A DNA stretch of 64,000 nt from NCBI RefSeq assembly GCF_051622035.1, contig NC_135358.1, positions 19,854,001 through 19,918,000 of the forward strand, read 5' to 3'. The notes beneath the pieces were generated by a model. The model searched no databases. It was not told where the DNA came from and saw only the letters and a program-made list of their open reading frames with translations. The number at the start of each line of letters is the position of its first letter. The first letter of the stretch is position 1. A program made the position numbers and the translations under genes. This document shows positions 33,955 through 51,194 of this stretch, piece by piece. Source of the stretch: Arctopsyche grandis (lineage: Eukaryota > Arthropoda > Insecta > Trichoptera > Hydropsychidae).

Positions 33955-35280
33955 ATGTTTTGTTTTATTCTGTGCAAGCTGCATAGAAGATTTTTAAGGA
34001 CACGTTGCTCCACATTATGTTTTATTGTTTTGATTTTGTTAGTCTTTTTTCTAGTCATAATTTGTACTAAACACTTTTTTATTTATGAGAAAGTAAACCA
34101 ACACCCCATATTCATATGGTGGACTTCGAATTTTACTGGCACAGAATTGTTAACATGTGCCAATAGTCATGTATGTAAATTCTCTCGCAATCGTTCTCTG
34201 AAAGACAGCGAACACGTTAAAGGATTCTTGTTTTATGGAAGTGAATTCGACGCCTTTGATTTGCCACTTCCTCGAAAAGGAAACACAAAAATTTGGGCAC
34301 TACTTCACGAAGAATCTCCGCGGAACACGCCAATATTATCTCACGAACCGGCACTGGCTTTGTTTAACTATTCATCGACTATAAGCAGACACAGCCATGT
34401 ACCATTGACTCTACAATATCTGAACAGAATCGATGATTTGGTGAGTAACAAATATTTTATTGAAACAAAGAAAAAGAACGAATTGTTAAAAAGCCTCTCA
34501 CCAATACTGTTCATTCAATCAGATTGTGAAACATCCTCATATAGAGATTATTATGTCGAAGAACTCATGAAATATATCCCAATAGATTCATATGGTGAAT
34601 GCCTGAATAATAAAAAACTGTCTGCTGAGTATAAACATGACTACTTAAATAAATTAGATGATCACGATTTTCTTACCTTTGTAAACAGATACAAATTTAC
34701 GATAGCGATAGAGAATGGTATATGCGAAGATTATATTACTGAAAAATTGTGGCGACCTTTGAAAGTTGGTTCTGTTCCCATTTACATGGGTTCGCCCTCA
34801 ATCCGAGACTGGCTTCCAAATCAACAATCGGCTATAGTCTTAAATGATTTTGAATCGCTCGAAGATTTGGCCGCTTACTTGAATCATTTGAATACGCATG
34901 ATGATGAGTATGAAAAATATTTGCAACACAAAATCAATAAAAAAATCACCAATTCAAAGTTGATCGATTTTATTAAGCAACATAATGACGAAGGTGTTGA
35001 ACTTTTCACCGACACCTTCCAATGTTTCATATGCAACAAACATTACGAAGAGAGTAAAATATCATCAATCCTTACTCAATCGCATTACAATTGTACTAAA
35101 CCAGTACCACCATTGAAAACTTTAGATACTTGGTGGTTGAGCGAATGGTATAACTCTAAAAAAGAAGCTGAAGTACTTAATAAATTTGTGATTGAAGAAA
35201 ATAGACAGAGTTTTACTAGAAAAGAATTTTTTACCAGTGTTGCTGATATTGAGAGTACAAATGTAGACGTTCATTTGTAA
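33955..35280 (+). CDS. FUT10: Alpha-1,3-fucosyltransferase 10-like (GT10 family)
   Basis: A type II membrane glycosyltransferase of the ER/Golgi that uses GDP-fucose. In vertebrates FUT10 and FUT11 have been described as protein O-fucosyltransferases of EMI domains. A single open exon gives about 441 aa. A short cytoplasmic N-terminus is followed by one membrane anchor (about residues 19-41, LCFIVLILLVFFLVII). The catalytic domain has the FUT10/11 hallmarks in order: GFLFYGSEF, LPLPRK, HEESPRN, ALFNYSSTISRHSHVPLT, ESYGECL-like DSYGECLNN, and the GT10 donor-binding block AIENGICEDYITEKLWRPL followed by VGSVPIYMGSPSI. I chose the ATG at 33955; the frame is open for nine codons upstream but without ATG. 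Candidate poly(A) signal AATAAA at 35335-35340. Its stop lies 133 bp from the DPYD stop on the other strand. Confidence 0.92.
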   Translation: MFCFILCKLHRRFLRTRCSTLCFIVLILLVFFLVIICTKHFFIYEKVNQHPIFIWWTSNFTGTELLTCANSHVCKFSRNRSLKDSEHVKGFLFYGSEFDAFDLPLPRKGNTKIWALLHEESPRNTPILSHEPALALFNYSSTISRHSHVPLTLQYLNRIDDLVSNKYFIETKKKNELLKSLSPILFIQSDCETSSYRDYYVEELMKYIPIDSYGECLNNKKLSAEYKHDYLNKLDDHDFLTFVNRYKFTIAIENGICEDYITEKLWRPLKVGSVPIYMGSPSIRDWLPNQQSAIVLNDFESLEDLAAYLNHLNTHDDEYEKYLQHKINKKITNSKLIDFIKQHNDEGVELFTDTFQCFICNKHYEESKISSILTQSHYNCTKPVPPLKTLDTWWLSEWYNSKKEAEVLNKFVIEENRQSFTRKEFFTSVADIESTNVDVHL

Positions 35281-35413
35281 TTAAAACATTGTTATACATG
35301 TATGTATTTTTTATATCTTTATATTTCATAACAAAATAAACTTAATTTAAAAAAATATTTTTGTATGATTTAGAAAAAAATTGCATATATAATGTCATAA
35401 ACGGAAATTAATA

Positions 35414-38400
35414 TTATTGACATACTCCTTCTAGAGGATGCACCATATGTACGCTTGTTTCATTTTCAAGTAGCCCTCTCTTTATTACATGAGGTATCAT
35501 TTTCGGCACCATGCTGTAAATGAAAAATATTTTAATTTATTATGGCTTCATTAGAATACACATAAATAGCGGAAAATATCAATAAATACCTTATACAATC
35601 TATAATGGGACATACAGATAGACAAAGTGTACAACCTGTACAATCGTCGGTAACATGAGGAATGTGTGTTTTGGGATCAAAGCTGTAACAAAATCACAAT
35701 AAAAACAATCTTATAAATCAATCATATTAAATTTAAACAATGAGCAGCTTAATTTTAACCACCTTATAGCTTGATATCCAGAGTCGGCACACGCCATATA
35801 ACATTTTCCACAATTGATACACATATCCTGCAGTAAAAATTATAAAAGTGAAGTATCCAATAAAAATATTTCTATAAACACAAACAAAGCTAACTGGAAA
35901 CTTACGTCATTAATGAGAGCGACGACTTGTTTTTTATTATCCAAGCTCTTGTATGTTCCAATCCTTGGAAGTGCTTCTCCAATGATGTCTTTGATTGTAG
36001 TTACAGCAGTATTATTGTTAAGATTGTTTTGTAATTCAATAGCTGTCAAAGAATCATCACACAATTCCAATGGACCCAGAGTCAATCGCATGTTGTGAAT
36101 TTGTTCCTTTCTTTCCAATGCAAATGGACCGAAGTTAGCCAAAACCTGCCCAAGTTAAAATCAGTAACAATTATACAGCGAAAACTATAGACGATTAATG
36201 TTTTGAAACTTTACACTTTAATTGAAAAATAAATATCCACTAGCTAAACAAAACTAAACTACATATTTATAGCATTATACCATAGAACCACTTTTTGAAG
36301 ATAGTCATTTAGATGAATTTTACCACGTATCTAACAAATCTTAAAATGTCTGATAATTTTATTTTTATATTTGAAATTCAGGAATGATTTGATTCCAACC
36401 AAATAGTACACAATTGAAATTTTCTCTCGACATGTTAATTCTCGTTTCAGAGATCTTTACTTTTTCATTAATGTATGTATTAATTTCAAGATACTAATTG
36501 TTTTTTACTTATAAAATACATACTTTTCCTTCGCTGTCTCTCAACGTTGTGACTGGTTTACCTCGTTGATGACGAGGTGTTGGCGGAGATTGACCACACC
36601 AAGTCTGTGTTTTCTCAATGCTACGCAAATACAACAGAGTTTTTAAACCAGTACAGTAATCTTCAATTAGTGTAAAGTCTTGATTTTGAATAGCGCTGCC
36701 AATCTAAAATATCAAATATCATATATTATCCATGCAATGTACATAGGAAGGCACTTAAGTGAAACCCATATGCTGTCCTTTTCACCCCATCTCAACCTAT
36801 TGGTCGAAAGGCAGCATGTACATTTTACCTAAGCCTCTTCCTACAGCGGACACAGAATGGTATGTGAGGAATCAATTAATTAACTGATACATTTCGTATA
36901 TTACCTGCAAAACCGAAGCTCCACATTGTAAAAATTGCAACGCAACTTCCGCCGAATCTATACCTCCAATTCCGAGTATGGGGAAACCCGGAATCTTATT
37001 AGCAATAGAAGATATTGCCTTCAATGCCATGGGCCTAGTGGCATTTCCAGAGACGCCGCCATATGTTGTTCGTTTTTCAACTCCTTTGAATAGTTAATGC
37101 GTGTTTAATATTAAAAATATTTTATATAATACAACTATTTGATAGGCAATAAATGTATATTACCAACACTGGGCCATGCTGTAGCATCAGGACGAACGCC
37201 CATCAATCCTTGCACAGTATTTATAGCCGAAACTCCATCAGCTTTGCCTATTAATATATTGTTTTAAATTTAAAAAAAAACGCAAATCTATGTACATATT
37301 ATGAGATGTACACATGTGCTATGGATAATATATACCTTCATAAGCTGCCATCGCAATCGAGACTATATCAGTTATATTTGGAGTCAGTTTTATGAAAAAC
37401 GGTACCTTTATAGCGGCTCTCACCCATTCTGAAATTTGACGCACTAAGATGGGATCCTAAAATATTGAAAAATGTAAAATTAAATGAATAATTGGTAATT
37501 ATTAAAACGTGTGTAGTTTTTATACTAACTTGACCGCATGCTAAGCCCATACCGGATTCTCCCATACCGTGAGGACAAGACAGATTTAGTTCTAAGGCAT
37601 CAGCACCAGATTTTTCAGCTCTCTGAGCAAGTTCAATCCAGTCTTCTTGATTATACGAACACATGATGGATGCAATTACTATCTATAAAGTAACATATTG
37701 CTTTTAATTAAGTTTTAAGTTCAACGACAACTGTCGGTAAAATATTGAATTCAAAATCATTATTCTGACATAAAATATCTGATAAAAGGTAATGAAAACC
37801 TTTCTAACGGTTTTAAATTAAAAATATATTCTATAGCTATTAAATTAGATAATTAAAATATATTCTATAGATATTAAATTAGATAATTAAAATATATTCT
37901 ATAGATATTAAATTAGATATGTTGTACAACCATACCAAAATTTAGCAATTTCTACGAAAACAGTTATTTCTCTACATAAATAACTCAGCTCCATTAAATA
38001 CTTTCCCTACTAACTTCTTAAAGCCAATATAAAACCGCCTCCCAGTTATGTTTTAAATTAATATTTAGGAAGTAAAAATATTCGTTGATAGAAATTAAGA
38101 AAGTGCATATTTTCAAAATAAAATTGAAAGTTGTCACAAATAGAAATTAAATAAAATAAGCCTTTCATACCTTTGTAGGGAAATCTCTCTTTAACTCTGT
38201 GACACTTTGACACCAGTATGCAGCAGTCTTTTCAGAAATAAGTTCAATATTGAGAAAACTGCCTTGTTCAGGTCCGAAATTTTGACCGGAGGTAGTACCG
38301 CGAACTATACGAGGAGACACATTAGTAACCATGTCCTGTAATAAAGTGTATGACTATGATAAGAATTTTTCACAAATACGAATTTATTATTTAAAATTAT

Positions 38401-41400
38401 ACAAGCAATATATGTACTTTATCCAATGCAAACGTTTTAGTGACAGCGAATCCCCATCCTTGTTCAAATGATCGTCTTATCATGGCCGAGGTAGTAGCTG
38501 GTGGTGCACTGGCTAAGCCAAATGGATTTTCAAATTTGAGTCCGCACATCTCAACAGATATATCGACATCGTCTATTGGACAGTGAAACTTTGGAAGTTG
38601 CGTTGGAATATTATTTGGTTCTTGAGACATATCCTGTTAGTGTATATTAAAATTATATTTTAACAGTATATTAATATGTAATTGAACAGTTTGAATTATA
38701 TTAACGAACCTGAAGAAAGCAGTGCATATACCATGCAGCAGTTTTACCATCATTTACAGACTCCACAGTAGTCTCTGCACATCCGGCCAAATCTCCGCCG
38801 CAAAATACTGCTGGATTTGAAATACTTTGCATTGTCGTCGGATTGATGGCTGGTAATCCAGAGCGGTTGAAATGGACGGAGAACATTGCTTTCTTTACTG
38901 GAAATGATTATAATAATTAAAATTTTAAATTTAGTCTAAGGTCATTCATTGAAGTGTAATTTTATTGTGAAATTACCATCTTGGTCGTATAATCCAGAAC
39001 CAAATGCAGAAATAATGTAATTTGCTTTCAATTGTGTGATTTGTTCTTCGTCTTCAATCCACTCACCATCGTCGGTTTGTTCCGTTCTATTGAATCTCAT
39101 TCCTGTAATCTAGGATGGTTAAAATGAAAGTGCGTACAGTTATAAGTTTAATTTAAGATATTATATAATATTTATTTACATATGTATATTGTAATGATAT
39201 TCAAACTACCTTTCCATCTTTGATGATTACTTCTTTTGGAGCCATAAATGGTATAAATTCACACTTTTCGTCCTTAGCCAAATCTACCTGGAAAAATAAT
39301 TATTTTTTTTGTATAAAATGTCAAGATCTAATTTCAAAAGCTGTACTTTCATCATTATTCCTTCATTTATCGGCTTATAGTAAATTTAGTATGCATATGT
39401 TAACACAGTTCATATTTACTTCTTCAGGTACAGCCCTAATGTTTGAAAATCCTTTTCTAAATATGACAAAGACTTTTTTAGCACCACATCGTAGAGCAGA
39501 CGTTGCACAATCGAATGCTGTATCTCCAGCACCAAGAACGATCACGTTTCCGTTTAATTTTGGTAACGAACCCCCGACTTTACAAGCGCACATTCCTAAA
39601 TAAATAATGAGACAATTCCAATTTAAATTATGTATGTACATAGATAACAAACATGTAGATAAATTGTACCTTTTTTACTTCCATTTGCAACAATTGGTAA
39701 GAAATTCTTACTAGTGTAGAAACCCATTTCAGTCGTCAATCCCTCAAAGATTGGAATAATTTTAGGTTCTGGCAAACCGATTCCAATAAACACTGCCTTG
39801 TGATTTTTTAATAAATTCTGTAATTATTTTAAAAATTAAAATACATTGATATGCACCCACATACATACATATATCGTTTTCAAATAGGCAAGATTTTGAT
39901 AATCTTTACCTCAACAGTTAAATCTTTAGTAGACAAGGATCTTCCAGTTACAAGTTTAACTCCCAAATCTTTAACCAAATTGATTTCGAACTGAACAACA
40001 TCGATTGGTAAACGATATTGAGGTATCTCTGATGCGCTACAATTGAAAATCATAATAATTATATTACATTACAAGAATATTTATTAAACCGAAATTTAGT
40101 CATTACCTTAAGCCTCCAAAATAATTTTCCCTTTCATAAATCGTTACATCTTCATATCCCAATCTGGCCAGGAAACAAGCACAACTTAAACTGGCCGGAC
40201 CAGCTCCCAAGAGAGCAATTGGCTGTTTGCCTCCTTTAAGCAAAGGTGCCCTATTCGGGTCCAGTGTTTGTTTAATACCCATTTTCTTGAATATCTACCA
40301 TATAAATATAGAATTAATATTTCATTCACGTTATTTTTGTTATGGAAGCATACTGAATATACCTCAACGGCGAAATGTTGTAGCCCACCAATGTTAATAC
40401 CACCTTCTTCGCTTGCCTGAAGATTACAACCTCCAACACACAAGTCACTAGTTGGACATACCATGCCGCACGTAAGACCCAAAGGATTATCAGACAAAAT
40501 TGCTTTTGCAGCACCGTAGTAGTTCTAGAAAAGTGTTCATTTGTTATTGTCATGAATTTAAAAGCATTCATGAAATTTTATAAAATTATATCGCGCGCTC
40601 ATATTACCATTATTAACCTATGCTTCACCTGTATGGAATAACACCTCGAACACTAACCATTCCAAGCTCCAAGTAATACAAAATAAATCCCTAAAAATGA
40701 TTTATAACACACCCATATATACTAACTTGAAAAAACTGCATGCCATATATAATATTCCGTTTGTTACAGACACTACTAACAAACTAACCAGTAGATTCTA
40801 TGACAGAATCACCATACTAACACACTTGTGAAGAGTCTTGGTGATTACAACAAAATGTCTATACCCTTCAGGTATAAACACAGATTACCTAAACACAATC
40901 TGCTTTAGGTCATCGACTTTAGAAAGTCTTTAATTAATATTATGTATTATGAGCATTTATAAGAATTGTAAATAGGTTTTTGAGCTCTTTTTCCTATTAC
41001 GCTGTACATATTAACATTATAATAATATAATACTATGATTACTAACCAAATTAAATTAAAATTGTAAAATAGAAAATGATCAATAGCTATTAAAATAGAT
41101 ATAAGATGTATTGTGAACATAATTTAGTAATAATAAAAAGCATTTAAAAATCACAATCAAAATGAAATTTTATGATATTATTTCAATAACCTTATTGGCA
41201 ATGCTGGTTATGAAACTCTTCACGTCCAACTGGGTCGGACAAGATTTCTGACATGGAGCGTCAGCACATTTCAAACATCTTCCAGCTTCTTTGAGTGCTC
41301 CACGTTCAGACAAAGTTGTGTGCTTGATGTCACTGAAGTCATTCTCTAACGTTGGGCAAGCCTGCAAATTGAATTAAAGATATGTATGGGTATATACATA

Positions 41401-42697
41401 CATACATATACATGTACATATATACATATGTATGTAAGCTTTGAATGAGTGAAAAGATTAGAGTGACAATGAACAGGACATTAAACTAGTTAAATGAATG
41501 GGAAGTTAATGATGGAAGTACCAAAATAGATCTGGGAGAATTTAGAAGATAGAAAATGTAATATATTGCTCTATCAAGTATTGTAAAAACAATACTTGAT
41601 ATAGCAATATCTATTGATAGTTTGTATAATATATAGATAGAGTAAAAAATATGGATAAATAGGGAGAGACTACAATTAATGAATTAATTAATGAAATTCT
41701 GATTGCTGTGGAGAATTTATATTTTACCGTGCACTTTCGATCAGCATTTCTCTTCCAGTGTTGTTTATTCTTTTTGGTCTCTACAGATGGTACCAAATTT
41801 GAGTATTTTGTCACTCTTGGATTAAGTTGAAGTAAATTCTGTAATAAATATGTTAAAAAGTTTCAAATTACTCCACATATTTTCAAACATCTCGAATACG
41901 ATTAGAGGTAAGCAAAACTCGTTCAGAATGACCTTCGATTGAGAATAATTAATGTTAAAGTATACCGAGCAAACATTTGAGTGCAAATATTGAAGTTATT
42001 TTTGGGTAAAAAAAAATTGATATCACGTTATAAAGTTAAGTTACCAACGAAACACATCATTAACAAATAATATTGAACTTTTAACCTTAATATATTTCTT
42101 ATCTATAATTATCATACGTAATTTGAGTAATAATAAAGATTGTTGTCTTTTGAAGTCAAATTTAAAATCTTATGACATTTGAGATTGTATTTACAAAATT
42201 TTATTATAATAACTAAGGTAAATAATAAAAAAAAATGATAAATTTATCTAAACCGACATTAACACTAACAGTGAATTAAAAAATTATTAATATATCATAT
42301 AATAAAAATACGTATACTCTCCGTAAATTAGTATTAACACAATTTGCTACTAGTGCTCAAGAATTTATTAAGTAAAATTTCAATAGGATGCATGTTTGAT
42401 TAAAATATTTTGTATGCTACTACTGTATAATAAAATAATTTTCATCGGAAATTGTGTATTCTTCGAGGAAAAATTAAACTTCATAGCACAAATTATTCAT
42501 ATGACAACTGAATCAACAAAAATGTGTTCAAGATCGTCAGAAATTTAATGACATTTGAGGACACCTATATTTTTATAAGAAAAAATGTTTTATTAAGTCG
42601 AGGACTCTCTGTATATTTGTATGTATTTTTACAAGCGAAATTCTGAAAACGTTACCTCAATATCCGGAAGTTCTTTACTCAGCAGTAGTTTCGCCAT
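35414..42697 (-). CDS. DPYD: Dihydropyrimidine dehydrogenase (NADP+)
   Basis: Rate-limiting enzyme of uracil/thymine breakdown; the Drosophila equivalent is su(r). Minus-strand exons: 42697-42656, 41838-41728, 41361-41191, 40524-40363, 40294-40107, 40036-39910, 39817-39670, 39595-39420, 39287-39210, 39109-38977, 38897-38710, 38633-38418, 38335-38171, 37682-37530, 37456-37336, 37247-37164, 37083-36905, 36703-36524, 36145-35906, 35827-35763, 35682-35590, 35513-35414. Phases close to 1039 aa, near the family's 1025-1031. N-terminal Fe-S cysteines ([12 protein letters not shown]), FAD motif GAGPAS near 192, NADPH motif GAGDTA near 338, catalytic Cys671 in [10 protein letters not shown] (same number as in mammals), FMN-site GGID, and two C-terminal 4Fe-4S motifs ([22 protein letters not shown]) are all present. 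The enzyme looks intact. The start exon codes only 14 residues ([14 protein letters not shown]). Confidence 0.96.
37828..37920. repeat. ~34-bp tandem repeat, nearly 3 units
   Basis: Repeats of TATTCTATAGATATTAAATT in DPYD intron 13. Non-coding. Confidence 0.85.
40582..41161 (+). mobile_element. 5'-truncated LINE in DPYD intron 3
   Basis: Plus-strand frame from 40607 reads [31 protein letters not shown] and [14 protein letters not shown], the tail of a jockey-type reverse transcriptase ORF. The 3' UTR shared with 428-617 and 56285-56496 follows, ending in AAAGCATTTAAAAATC. A 12-bp duplication ATGAAATTTTAT flanks it (40570-40581, 41162-41173). It is antisense to DPYD. Confidence 0.9.
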
Positions 42698-43440
42698 CTT
42701 ATTAAATTCCAATTGTTTATTCTTGTCTGCTCCCACACACGCTTTATCTATTTTTGTAGAAGATGTAAACGTGTTTTTAAAATTTTAAGGTTGCTATGCT
42801 TGTATGTAAACTGAAGGAAAAGGATACATATAATATAGTATGTGTGGAAGAGGAAGTGTAAAAATGTTTGTAAAAGAGAAAACAAGTGGAGTCGTTCACT
42901 GACAACTGCGCACTGACCTCCCTAACGATAAAACGCTGTTTATAAATTTAGTTTATAGTTGACCTTGTTACAAAATCAGCATCGCCGATATTCATTCGGA
43001 AAACTTATTAACGCTTCATAGTTTTAAATAACGAAAGAATAGTTAATAATATGTATTTAAAACATCAATGGTCAGCCAATTATATATAATACACACAGAG
43101 TAAGAAAATGACAAAGAAAACCAGTTAGTAAGAGTAGGAATTGCAAATAAACTGGTTAATTTTTCAAGTTGCGATAACGTAATATGTATGTCGTAAACTA
43201 TTAGCTTCATTAAGATCGAATGTTTTCTCGTCACATCGTAATTTCGTTGAATATCTTCTATGGTTTCATTAACTTTCACAGAATGAGTTTTATGTAATAA
43301 TAAGAAAGGTTAGATCATTATCATTGTGTGATTTGGAATATGCCCCAGTAAGCACTCAAGACACATCAGTACAAAAAATTCGATATCTATGTGGTACATA
43401 GATAACATATCTTATATGTAGAATGTATTTATGTTTTCTG
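42698..43440. other. DPYD upstream region
   Basis: Holds the DPYD 5' UTR and promoter, but no clear core element can be picked out. A short GC-richer, purine-rich stretch at 42840-42920 may be near the start. No other gene seen. Confidence 0.3.
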
Positions 43441-43545
43441 TTATAATATCATCATCATCTACTGCTGGATGAAGGCCTCTCAACACGCTGCGATTGGTCT
43501 CTGTTTTGAGCAACCCTAATCTGTCTCATTGCATACAATATATTT
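43441..43545. repeat. Dispersed repeat fragment
   Basis: CATCATCATCTACTGCTGGA followed by TGAAGGCCTCTCAACACGCT. This resembles short fragments scattered through many insect genomes, probably LINE 3' ends. Only the fragment is present. Confidence 0.35.
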
Positions 43546-43707
43546 AATTAGATAAATGATGAAGATATATGTAGCTATTAAAAATCTTATCTTGTTTTGT
43601 TAGTCAGGCTGATTTTACTTTTTTTAGAAGCTTTTATTGTCTAATCACTAAAAACCATACCATTGTTGAGCTGTTTTATGTATGTATATAAATCAATATT
43701 AATAGTT

Positions 43708-44201
43708 TACGGCCGTAGCCAGGATTTTGAGGGAAGGGGGGAGGGACGATGATTGAAACACAGGCGTACACCCTTTCCAAGCGTTTTTACAATATTATGT
43801 AGGTACATAATATTCAGCACATTCAAAAAAATATTTTTACTTAGTGAATCGGCACAACTAGGATATTAAGTTGAATAGAATAATCGACTTTTCGTTATTT
43901 TCAGGACTATTTTGGACCAAATTGTCAAATTATTTAATCATGCTATATTTTCAAAAAATATTTACGCCTGTGGCGTTTTAATACAATTTTATACAAAAAG
44001 TTTATGAACCAAATTGCGAATTATCAAAAACAAGTTCATGTTTATATACACCCAAGTATTTAAATATTTTAATACATTTGACCTGAAATAAAAATTTGTA
44101 GATTTGATTGTTTTTATCTTATTCTAAATATGTATTATTTTTTTAATATAGAGGGTGGAACTTTCGCCCCCTCCCCCTTGCAACGACCGTGTAATATTTG
44201 C
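43708..44201. mobile_element. hAT-like MITE, 494 bp
   Basis: Left end TACGGCCGTAGCCAGGATTT and right end (reverse complement) CACGGTCGTTGCAAGG are of the same family as 61668-62442. Flanking 8-mers TAATAGTT (43700-43707) and TAATATTT (44202-44209) match at 7 of 8. Sub-terminal G/C runs are present. Confidence 0.7.
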
Positions 44202-44209
44202 CATTTCTA

Positions 44210-46395
44210 ATCCCATTCAGATTATGACCTTCATTCCATACTTAAAAACCATACATTTATCTTTCAAATGATACTTCAATACTTGATAATATACCTTTCT
44301 GTAACTATAAATTACTATATATAAATTTATTTAATCAACATTAATTACATATACGTACTACTTTTAAATTGTGTTAGAAGCTTCATGAAATATTGTAAAG
44401 GCTTACATGCAGTAGTTTAGTTCAGATTGAGGATTAACTTACTCATACTGAAATAATTTATTGATTTTGAACAATGTGCTTAATTACTTTATCTATTTAT
44501 TTTGTTGCTATCTATGACATACAACTAATTTTTGATTATTTTATCACAAAATCAAAAGACAGTTGATGTTGCTATGTACATACATGTTATTTACGTATGT
44601 ACTTCACAAGGAATCTAGTTGCCAGATTATCTATGTATAATGGCATGATATTGTGCAATTTTTAAAAATGAATTACATATGTACATACATACAATTATTT
44701 TTATTTGACCATTATGTTGCAATAGTATGCCACAGAGGTTCGAACATCCTTAAATAAATAAATCATCACTTGCAGCCTTTCACCAACCACTGCTAAATAA
44801 AAGGATCGCCAATACGATTTAACTCACCTTTATCCTGAGCAACACTCATCCTTACATATGTACATACATATTGCATTAATATTATGTATAATTGGATGAA
44901 ATAATAAAATTTCAAATGTATTTTTGGTGTACGTAGGAGTGCAGTATTGTTAAATAAAAAACATTATTTGGCTCTTTTATTTTTTTACTTAAACTGTTTT
45001 ATACGAAATAAAAAAATTATATCGAGATATAGGTATATATGTACATACATATAATATATATATATACATACGTATACTATACGTATATATACATAATAAG
45101 TATAAGGAAAGCAAATAGATGACAAATGTAATTTTTTCTTTGATATGTTACAAAATACAACGTTATCAAAATAATTGCAAAAAGACATCAATACAACATA
45201 AACATACTTTTATTACATCAATAATGCAATAAGCGCGGATTCATATTGCACTTTAAAATGTAAATCCTTCAACAGAAATAAATCAAAGATAGAAAATAAA
45301 AATAAAATTATTCATTTTATTATGCCAAGTTTTACACGTAATATGTTAAAACATAACATATCATATAAATAACAATTATAAATTTTTTTTTAATAATATA
45401 TATATATATAAGTATATAAATTCAGCAGTTTTTCCCTTTTTTATAATTTTGGATGTCTTCTTAATACAAATACATATATTTGATAATATATATACATGTA
45501 TATAATTGAAGTATAAGTATTACTCTTTGTGGTTTAACCCATATATGCCCAAGAAATTTTGTTCTATTGTTACGGAATATAAAAAAAAAACCAAACAAAA
45601 TTATAAACATGTACATACATATGTGTGAAGCATTCACTGTGACATTGCATGAATCCTCAAAATCATAATATGATACATAATAATAAGACATTAAGGCTAT
45701 TTTTAGAAATATTAAAATATTTGTTTTAGCATTACTACACATAGATTAATGGACATGTTTGGGTTAAAAAATGTTATATCACATTTTCAACAATAGCGAA
45801 TAAAAAGGAACAGTCTTTCCATTGAATTCACTGTGCGCACCTAACAGAGGCTAGTACTTGCACATTTATTACACAAAAATAACCGAATCGAAAAAATACG
45901 GTGCATTTATGTGTAGCAAGTATTTTAAAACAAAATTAAAATCATAATAGATCAGATTGTAGTCTGAGATTATTGATAAGGTAGTGTTTTTTCCTTTACA
46001 AATGCAAATTAATATGTATTTCTATAAGTAAATGCCAAATTATAAGTGTCAAGAAGCTCGTATTATAGAACATATAATATAACAATCAACATGGGAAATT
46101 TACAATGAAGCAACATGTTTACTTATTTCCACATAAAATTGTGTAAAAATATTCACATATGCACGCACACATACACACACGTGTTCTTCACATTCGATTT
46201 GAGCGTTCTCTCATTCGACAACACCTAACTGCTATATCCATAATTTGTTTTTATTTAGATAACATCTTGCCTAGATAGTGAGTAGTGTAGATCTGTAACC
46301 AAAAAGCAAAAAATAAATTAAACTCGATAATTCCACGACTTGCATGATCTTCAAATATCACAGAAGTGGTACATGTATATACATACGAAAGCACA
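44210..46395. other. Intergenic DNA and Rac 3' UTR
   Basis: AT-rich with many ATGTACATACATA-type microsatellite stretches. No coding exon. A minus-strand AATAAA at 46250-46255, about 141 nt past the Rac stop, is a candidate poly(A) signal. The Rac 3' UTR may be much longer. Confidence 0.5.
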
Positions 46396-50194
<3,799 letters not shown>

Positions 50195-51190
50195 GGTTAA
50201 CTAAACTTTAAATACATATGTATAATAGATATTATTCCGGCCGAGACTTTCTTAGGTTCATGACAATTTTTAAAAAAATTTGGGTGTGACCAATCCATGA
50301 CTTTATCTATGTATTTGAGGAATATAAGAAAATCACAAAACAAAATTCTATATTGAACCGTACAGACACATTCACACATACCGGCATCATTATGAAATAC
50401 TAATAGATCAATACTAAGCATTTTCGAAACAAATGTATGGAAACTTGCACAAGACAAAAGTTCCACTTCCGGTTGTCGGATTTTGTTCAATTTTTTTTAT
50501 TACTTAAAATCACTATCAGTATTATACACAATAAATATCAAAAAGATTAAAATAATATAAAAGGTCAAAATAAAATAATGAAATAGTTTAAAAAAAAATA
50601 CTACTTCCCTTTTACGAATTCTGACCAAAACATTATCAGCTCTAAGTTAGTACATACATATATAATACAAATATAAATTTTCAGCTTGATGCGTTCAGGG
50701 GTGTGGACAGAGTAGTGGGTACAACATTTTTGACCTTTCTAATAGGAAAAAATCCCACTTCCAGTTTATTAAATTTAGTAATTTTTTTATTATTTTCATC
50801 ACATTGATACATTTTTTCATCACAGTGATACAATAATTATACTTGATTCTTTTCGTAAAGAACGCACATTTTAAAGGGTCGAAAAAAATCGAATAAGAGT
50901 AAACTGCCACTTCCGGTTGACGGATGCTTAACAAATTTTATAGATAACTTGGTAATACGCTTAAACTTGTAGATATGAAATTTCAATTCAATAAACCAAA
51001 GGTTTCTGAGAAAAACATAAAAAATCCTCGATTCTCTAGAGTAACAGTACTACTTCCGGTTCAGATAAAAATATAAGGTTACATCTATTACATATAAAAA
51101 ATTTTCATTCCGATTTAGTTAACGGTTTGGGAGATAATTGAATTCAAAAACTTAAAAAAAGAGGACACCTAAGAGGTAGCATTTCCGGCC
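50195..51190 (-). repeat. Array of diverged ~150-bp units with an ACTTCCGG core
   Basis: At least five degenerate units on the plus strand. Each has a TTTCA...TTGAT/TTCAAT segment, a GTTNACGGTTT-like segment, a run of A's and then (C)ACTTCCGG or a variant at about 50464, 50757, 50909, 51051 and 51182. The last unit grades into repeat family A (51195-51440), so array and family A are probably one element family. Mostly non-coding. Class unknown. Confidence 0.5.
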
Positions 51191-51194
51191 AACT

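Noticed and set aside
37828-37920. Possible CRISPR-like array
   Set aside because: Three head-to-tail AT-rich units without spacers in a eukaryotic intron; an ordinary tandem repeat.
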